Positions 5,061 to 7,961 of a stretch of 7,961 nt of DNA are shown piece by piece. Source of the DNA: Oscillospiraceae bacterium. Lineage in GTDB: Bacteria; Bacillota; Clostridia; Oscillospirales; Oscillospiraceae. The notes under the pieces are model-generated. The model saw nothing but the letters and a program-made list of their open reading frames with translations. It did no database searches and was not told the DNA's origin. Location: assembly GCA_028691385.1 (NCBI GenBank), contig JAQUZL010000091.1, positions 1-7,961 of the forward strand. The letters are read 5' to 3'. The translations under genes were made by a program, and so were the position numbers. Numbering within the stretch: position 1 is the stretch's first letter; each line of letters starts with the position of its first letter.

Positions 5061-6432
5061 ATATGCCGAGCATCAGCTTTGCAAGCTGGAAATAGATCAG
5101 CAGCGATACTGCGTCAACAATGGTGGTGATGAACGGAGAAGCCATCACGGCGGGGTCAAAGCCAATCTTTTTGGCCAGCATCGGCAGGATGCAGCCGACA
5201 ATTTTGGCGCAAACAATGGTGATGAACAAGGTCAGACAGACCACGGCGGCGACGGCCAGCGTAATGTGGATGTTGCCCAGCAGAAGCTTGTCGATCAGCA
5301 GAATTTTGCAAAAATTGACCAGCGCCAGAGAAAAGCCGCAGAGAATGGCAACGCGGCATTCCTTCCAGATAACCTTGGCGAGATCCGGAAACTCCAGTTC
5401 GTTCAGGGAGATGGCACGGATGACGGAAACCGAGGCCTGCGAGCCGGAGTTGCCGCCGGTATCCATCAGCATCGGGATGAAGCCGGTGAGCACCACATAG
5501 GCGGCCAGCGCGTCCTCAAAGCTGGAGATAATCATGCCGGTGAAGGTGGCCGACACCATGAGCAGCATCAGCCATGGAATGCGGGATTTCCACGTTTCCA
5601 GAATACCGGTTTTGAGATACGGCTTGGTGGTTGGCAGCATAGCTGCCATTTTCTGGATGTCCTCGGTGGCCTCGTCTTCCATGACGTCCATTGCGTCATC
5701 AATGGTGATGATACCGACCAGACGGTTTTCGCCGTCCACGACCGGGACAGCGGTGAAGTCGTACTTGGAGAGCGTCTGCACGACGTCCTCCTGGTCGGTC
5801 ATGGTGGTCACGGAAATGACGTTTTCTTCCATGATGTTGCCAATCAGCTCCGCGTCGTCCGCCAGCAGAATCACGCGGATGGTGGCAACGCCGACCAGCT
5901 TCCTGTTTTGCGTCACATAACAGGTGTTGATGGTTTCCTTGTCAAGGCCGGTGCGGCGAATGCGCTTGATGGCCTCTTCAATGGTGAGATCCGGCCAGAG
6001 CGTGACAAACTCGGTGGTCATGATGGAGCCGGCGGAATCATCGGGGTAGCGAAGCAGCTCGTTGATCTGCTTGCGCATCTCCGGCGCGGCCTCGTGGAGA
6101 ATCCGCTTTACGACATTGGCCGGCATTTCCTCTACCAGATCGACCGCGTCGTCCACATACAGCTCATCGAGCACGTCGCGCAGCTCTTTGTCGGAAAAGC
6201 CCTGAATCAGCATCTCCTGCGCATCGGATTCCATTTCAATAAAGGTTTCCGCAGCAAGCTCCTTGGGCAGCAGCCGATACAACAGCGGCAGCTTGCTGTA
6301 TTCCAGATCCCCAAACAGCGTTGCAATATCGGCAGGATTCATCGTGATTAAGATATCACGAAGGGTGTTGTACTTTTTTGCCTCCAGCAAAGACATCAGC
6401 GTACTTTGCATGGTGGCTGTCATTTCTGCCAT
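5059..6432 (-). CDS. mgtE: MgtE-family magnesium transporter
   Basis: A Mg2+-selective channel/transporter of the cytoplasmic membrane, gated by cytosolic Mg2+. 457 residues, the usual length. The ATG follows AAGGAGGA with good spacing. Domains in order: the helical MgtE N-domain (about 10-130, including LYVDDAVDLVEEMP at 91-104 and the DDSAGSIMTTEF linker at 131-142), two CBS domains (about 138-198 and 202-262), a connecting helix with WKSRIPWLMLL (281-291), and a membrane domain of about five helices (285-455). MDTGGNSGSQ (323-332) is the family GNxGxQ motif. FDPAVMASPF (425-434) and the acidic residue in TTIVDAV (D440) lie in the last segments. D440 probably corresponds to the pore aspartate (D432) of Thermus thermophilus MgtE. 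Acidic residues in the N and CBS domains fit Mg2+ sensing. No M-box could be recognised upstream. The leader instead contains small ORFs. Confidence 0.96.
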   Translation of the reverse strand: MAEMTATMQSTLMSLLEAKKYNTLRDILITMNPADIATLFGDLEYSKLPLLYRLLPKELAAETFIEMESDAQEMLIQGFSDKELRDVLDELYVDDAVDLVEEMPANVVKRILHEAAPEMRKQINELLRYPDDSAGSIMTTEFVTLWPDLTIEEAIKRIRRTGLDKETINTCYVTQNRKLVGVATIRVILLADDAELIGNIMEENVISVTTMTDQEDVVQTLSKYDFTAVPVVDGENRLVGIITIDDAMDVMEDEATEDIQKMAAMLPTTKPYLKTGILETWKSRIPWLMLLMVSATFTGMIISSFEDALAAYVVLTGFIPMLMDTGGNSGSQASVSVIRAISLNELEFPDLAKVIWKECRVAILCGFSLALVNFCKILLIDKLLLGNIHITLAVAAVVCLTLFITIVCAKIVGCILPMLAKKIGFDPAVMASPFITTIVDAVSLLIYFQLAKLMLGI

Positions 6433-6517
6433 GGTCCTTCCTCCTTATTTTCATATGGAAAAAGGCGAACATGGCGGGCAGAATCAGATAAGAGAGCAGA
6501 AGAACGCGATAGCCCAT
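6356..6517 (-). CDS. Possible 53-residue membrane peptide overlapping the mgtE start
   Basis: An ATG at 6517-6515 opens a frame that crosses the mgtE Shine-Dalgarno and start codon and ends at TGA 6358-6356, out of frame with mgtE. The first 28 residues look like a membrane peptide with a basic tail: a hydrophobic stretch VLLLSYLILPAMFAFF (4-20) followed by KIRRKD. The remainder is merely mgtE read out of frame and need not be meaningful. Codons in the first half (CTG, ATT, CCC, GCC, TTC) resemble those of neighbouring genes. A weak Shine-Dalgarno (GGAGAGTGG) directly precedes the ATG. It could be a leader peptide, a small membrane protein, or chance. There is no recognised family. Confidence 0.25.
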   Translation of the reverse strand: MGYRVLLLSYLILPAMFAFFHMKIRRKDHGRNDSHHAKYADVFAGGKKVQHPS

Positions 6518-6573
6518 CCACTCTCCGGCCTACTTCGGCCCGCGCCTGTGCCGCCTGATGTACCAGCGTCCAT
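6484..6573 (-). CDS. Possible 29-residue leader peptide upstream of mgtE
   Basis: A short frame starting at ATG 6573-6571, ending at TGA 6486-6484. It has the sequence start MDAGTSGGTGAGRSRPESG and ends in the hydrophobic WAIAFFCSLI. Its Shine-Dalgarno, AAAGGAGGG with six bases to the ATG, is as good as that of any gene in the window and lies about 45 nt after the predicted mgtE transcription start, so ribosomes should load here. Codon use (CGA, AGG, AGT, GGA) is unlike the neighbours, which argues for a regulatory leader rather than a conserved protein, or for chance. It overlaps the start of the second small frame at 6517. Any function is inferred. Confidence 0.35.
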   Translation of the reverse strand: MDAGTSGGTGAGRSRPESGWAIAFFCSLI

Positions 6574-6625
6574 TCTGTTCCCTCCTTTTATGTCAATTCA
6601 TTTATATGGATACAGATACAAAATA

Positions 6626-6654
6626 ATAGTATTCGAAACAGGCAAATTTGTCAA
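6626..6654 (-). promoter_or_regulatory. Promoter of mgtE
   Basis: On the minus strand, TTGACA (6654-6649), a 17-base spacer and TACTAT (6631-6626). The predicted start near 6619 leaves about 185 nt of leader before mgtE. The promoter is AT-rich while the leader from about 6590 to 6455 is as GC-rich as coding sequence. Confidence 0.65.
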
Positions 6655-6680
6655 CCACGCAGAAAAAACTTTCTTATAGC

Positions 6681-6709
6681 TTGCGGCAATGGTATAAACT
6701 TACTATAAT
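6681..6709 (+). promoter_or_regulatory. Promoter of the alanyl-tRNA editing gene
   Basis: TTGCGG (6681-6686), a 17-base spacer and a perfect TATAAT (6704-6709). The predicted start near 6716 gives a short leader of about 27 nt containing the GGAGG ribosome binding site. It is divergent from the mgtE promoter, with the two -35 boxes 26 bases apart. Confidence 0.75.
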
Positions 6710-6742
6710 AGAAGAAAAACAGTTGAGCGGAGGATCATTTGC

Positions 6743-7888
6743 ATGACAGTCAAACGCTACTATGAAAAACCTTATGAAACGGATTTCACCGCAACGGTGC
6801 TTTCCTGCGAGCCATGCGGCAAGCACTATCGCGTCACGCTGAGCGAAACCATGTTCTATCCCGAGGGCGGCGGCCAGAGCTGCGATTCCGGCATTCTGGA
6901 CGGCACGCAGGTGCTGGACGTGCAGGAGCAGGCGGGCGTGATCTATCACACGACGGCGCAGCCGCTGGAGGTGGGCGCGCTGGTCTGCGGCTCAATCGAT
7001 TGGGCGCCGCGCTTTGACCGGATGCAGCAGCACACCGGCGAGCATATTTTCTCCGGTATAGCCCATGCGCTGTACGGCTTGGAAAATGTCGGCTTCCATA
7101 TGGGAGCCGACGCCATGACGGTGGATCTCAGCCGCGTGATTGGCGAAAAGGAGCTTTGCCGCATCGAGGAAGAGGCGAACCGTGCCATTTGGAGCAACAT
7201 TCCGGTGCAGTGCGACTATCCCAGCGCGGAGGAATTGGAATTTCTCGCCTATCGCAGCAAAAAGGAGATTGACGGCGCAATCCGCATCGTCAAGATTCCG
7301 GGTTTCGATACCTGCGCCTGCTGCGGCACCCATGTGGCCGCGACCGGCGAAATCGGCCTGATTAAGATTTGCGGCTATGAGAAATTTCACGACGGGCTGC
7401 GCATCACCCTGGTGTGCGGCAAGCGGGCGTTCGAGTTTGTCCGGGATGCCGCCGAGCAGAACCATCAGGTGTCGGTGGCCACCAGCGCAAAGCTGATGCA
7501 GACCGGCGACGCGGTGCGCAAGCTGGTGGAGGAGAACAATCTCATCAAGCAGCGCCTGACGCAGCTGGAAAAGCAGGCGTTTTCCGCCACAGCGGCGCAG
7601 TACGCCGGCAGCGGCGACGCGCTGCTGTTTGTGGACGGCTTGACGCCGGACAGCCTTTGCAGCCTCGCCGATGCAGTGCTGAACGTGACAACCGGCGTGG
7701 TGGCTGTGTTTAACGGCAACGACGGCGTCGGTTACCGGTATGCCGTTGGGCAGCGCGGCGGCGATGTGTCGACCTTGGTGAAGCGCCTGAACGACGCCTA
7801 CGAGGGCCGCGGCGGCGGCAAGCCCGCCTTTGCCCAAGGCAGCGTCCGCGCGCAGCGCGCGGATCCGGAACAATTTTTTGCAAAATAA
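6743..7888 (+). CDS. Alanyl-tRNA editing protein, AlaX type with DHHA1 domain
   Basis: A free-standing relative of the AlaRS editing region that removes serine (or glycine) from mischarged tRNA-Ala in trans. 381 residues, with an ATG preceded by GCGGAGG at a nine-base spacing. Residues about 1-90 form the N-terminal barrel, with the ETMFYPEGGGQSCDSG motif (35-50) typical of AlaX/AlaRS. Residues about 91-230 are the editing core. The metal ligands are HTGEH (H97, H101) and the CxxxH of CACCGTHV (C193, H197), where the commoner CGGTH has become CCGTH. A helical stretch with VRKLVEENNLIKQRLTQLEKQ (coiled-coil-like) leads to a C-terminal DHHA1 domain (about 285-381) ending in the GRGGGKPAFAQGS motif (355-367) used in tRNA binding. 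There is no aminoacylation domain, so it is not an AlaRS fragment by truncation: the start has its own promoter and ribosome binding site. It is a single-gene transcript ended by the hairpin at its stop codon. Confidence 0.94.
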   Translation: MTVKRYYEKPYETDFTATVLSCEPCGKHYRVTLSETMFYPEGGGQSCDSGILDGTQVLDVQEQAGVIYHTTAQPLEVGALVCGSIDWAPRFDRMQQHTGEHIFSGIAHALYGLENVGFHMGADAMTVDLSRVIGEKELCRIEEEANRAIWSNIPVQCDYPSAEELEFLAYRSKKEIDGAIRIVKIPGFDTCACCGTHVAATGEIGLIKICGYEKFHDGLRITLVCGKRAFEFVRDAAEQNHQVSVATSAKLMQTGDAVRKLVEENNLIKQRLTQLEKQAFSATAAQYAGSGDALLFVDGLTPDSLCSLADAVLNVTTGVVAVFNGNDGVGYRYAVGQRGGDVSTLVKRLNDAYEGRGGGKPAFAQGSVRAQRADPEQFFAK

Positions 7889-7927
7889 AACAGGAGGCAG
7901 TTCCGAATCGGAACTGCCTCCTGTTTT
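7887..7927. terminator. Strong bidirectional terminator after the AlaX gene
   Basis: A perfect 19-bp stem, 7887-7905 with 7909-7927, with a three-base AAT loop. It has four As before the GC-rich core and four Ts after, so it is symmetrical and can work in both directions. It begins within the TAA stop codon of the upstream gene. The symmetry hints that a convergent gene lies just beyond the window. Confidence 0.88.
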
Positions 7928-7961
7928 CTGCGTTTGGGTCAGCGCTGCCGACTCGGCAAGG

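Noticed and set aside
5266..6351. A 361-codon open frame antisense to mgtE
   Set aside because: A shadow of the mgtE codon bias with repetitive His/Gly/Asp composition; no ribosome binding site or domain.
6591..6596. Second TTGACA on the minus strand in the mgtE leader
   Set aside because: The -10 position reads ATGGAC, so there is no promoter; it lies just before the Shine-Dalgarno of the 29-codon ORF.
6433..6620. M-box (ykoK) Mg2+ riboswitch upstream of mgtE
   Set aside because: I could not see its conserved sequence blocks or long paired elements; a covariance search would settle it.
6992..7873. A 293-codon open frame antisense to the AlaX gene
   Set aside because: Same reason: a low-complexity Ala/His-rich shadow of a well-supported gene.
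7928..7961. Possible end of a convergent minus-strand gene with stop TGA at 7941-7939
   Set aside because: Only six codons are visible before the window ends, too little to call a gene; the bidirectional terminator is the only hint.
1..7961. CRISPR array, insertion sequence, phage or defence genes
   Set aside because: No spaced direct repeats, transposase motifs or terminal inverted repeats were seen; every sizeable gene belongs to a housekeeping family.

Overview
The window looks like a chromosomal segment of a Gram-positive anaerobe of the class Clostridia, most likely Oscillospirales/Ruminococcaceae. The pointers are a T-box leader on a threonyl-tRNA synthetase gene, the G5/3D (YabE-like) – rsmA gene order, strong AGGAGG ribosome binding sites, GC-rich genes separated by AT-rich promoters, and a ThrRS without a TGS domain. 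The genus assignment is inference. No insertion sequence, phage gene, CRISPR array, tRNA or rRNA was seen, so this reads as core housekeeping DNA rather than an island.

Layout. Positions 2653 down to 1 (minus strand) hold a secreted G5/3D-domain cell-wall protein (TTG start), then rsmA/ksgA (GTG start, 16S rRNA dimethyltransferase), then a YjjG-type HAD nucleotidase whose last residues lie beyond the window edge. A strong hairpin separates the first gene from rsmA. A good promoter sits inside that hairpin, and the rsmA Shine-Dalgarno lies in its 3' arm. rsmA and the HAD gene overlap by ATGA.

Positions 2654-3240 are a 587-base intergenic region with divergent promoters. The minus-strand promoter serves the G5/3D gene. 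The plus-strand promoter leads into a complete T-box riboswitch (specifier ACC = Thr, T-box AGGGTGGAACCGTGG, antiterminator/terminator switch) in front of thrS (3241-5022). thrS and the convergent mgtE (6432 down to 5059, MgtE Mg2+ channel/transporter) share a perfect 17-bp hairpin terminator.

Positions 6433-6742 are the second divergent control region. It carries a sigma-A-type promoter for mgtE with a roughly 185-nt leader containing one or two small open frames, and a promoter for the plus-strand gene at 6743-7888. That gene encodes an AlaX-type alanyl-tRNA editing protein with a C-terminal DHHA1 domain, and it ends in a strong bidirectional terminator.

The common theme is translation: 16S rRNA maturation (RsmA), tRNA charging under T-box control (ThrS), and tRNA proofreading (ThrRS editing domain and AlaX, which share the HxxxH...CxxxH metal site). 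A Mg2+ transporter and a wall-remodelling enzyme sit among them. I did not find a clearly new multi-gene system. The two least ordinary signals are the promoter nested in a terminator in front of rsmA and the small-ORF leader of mgtE.
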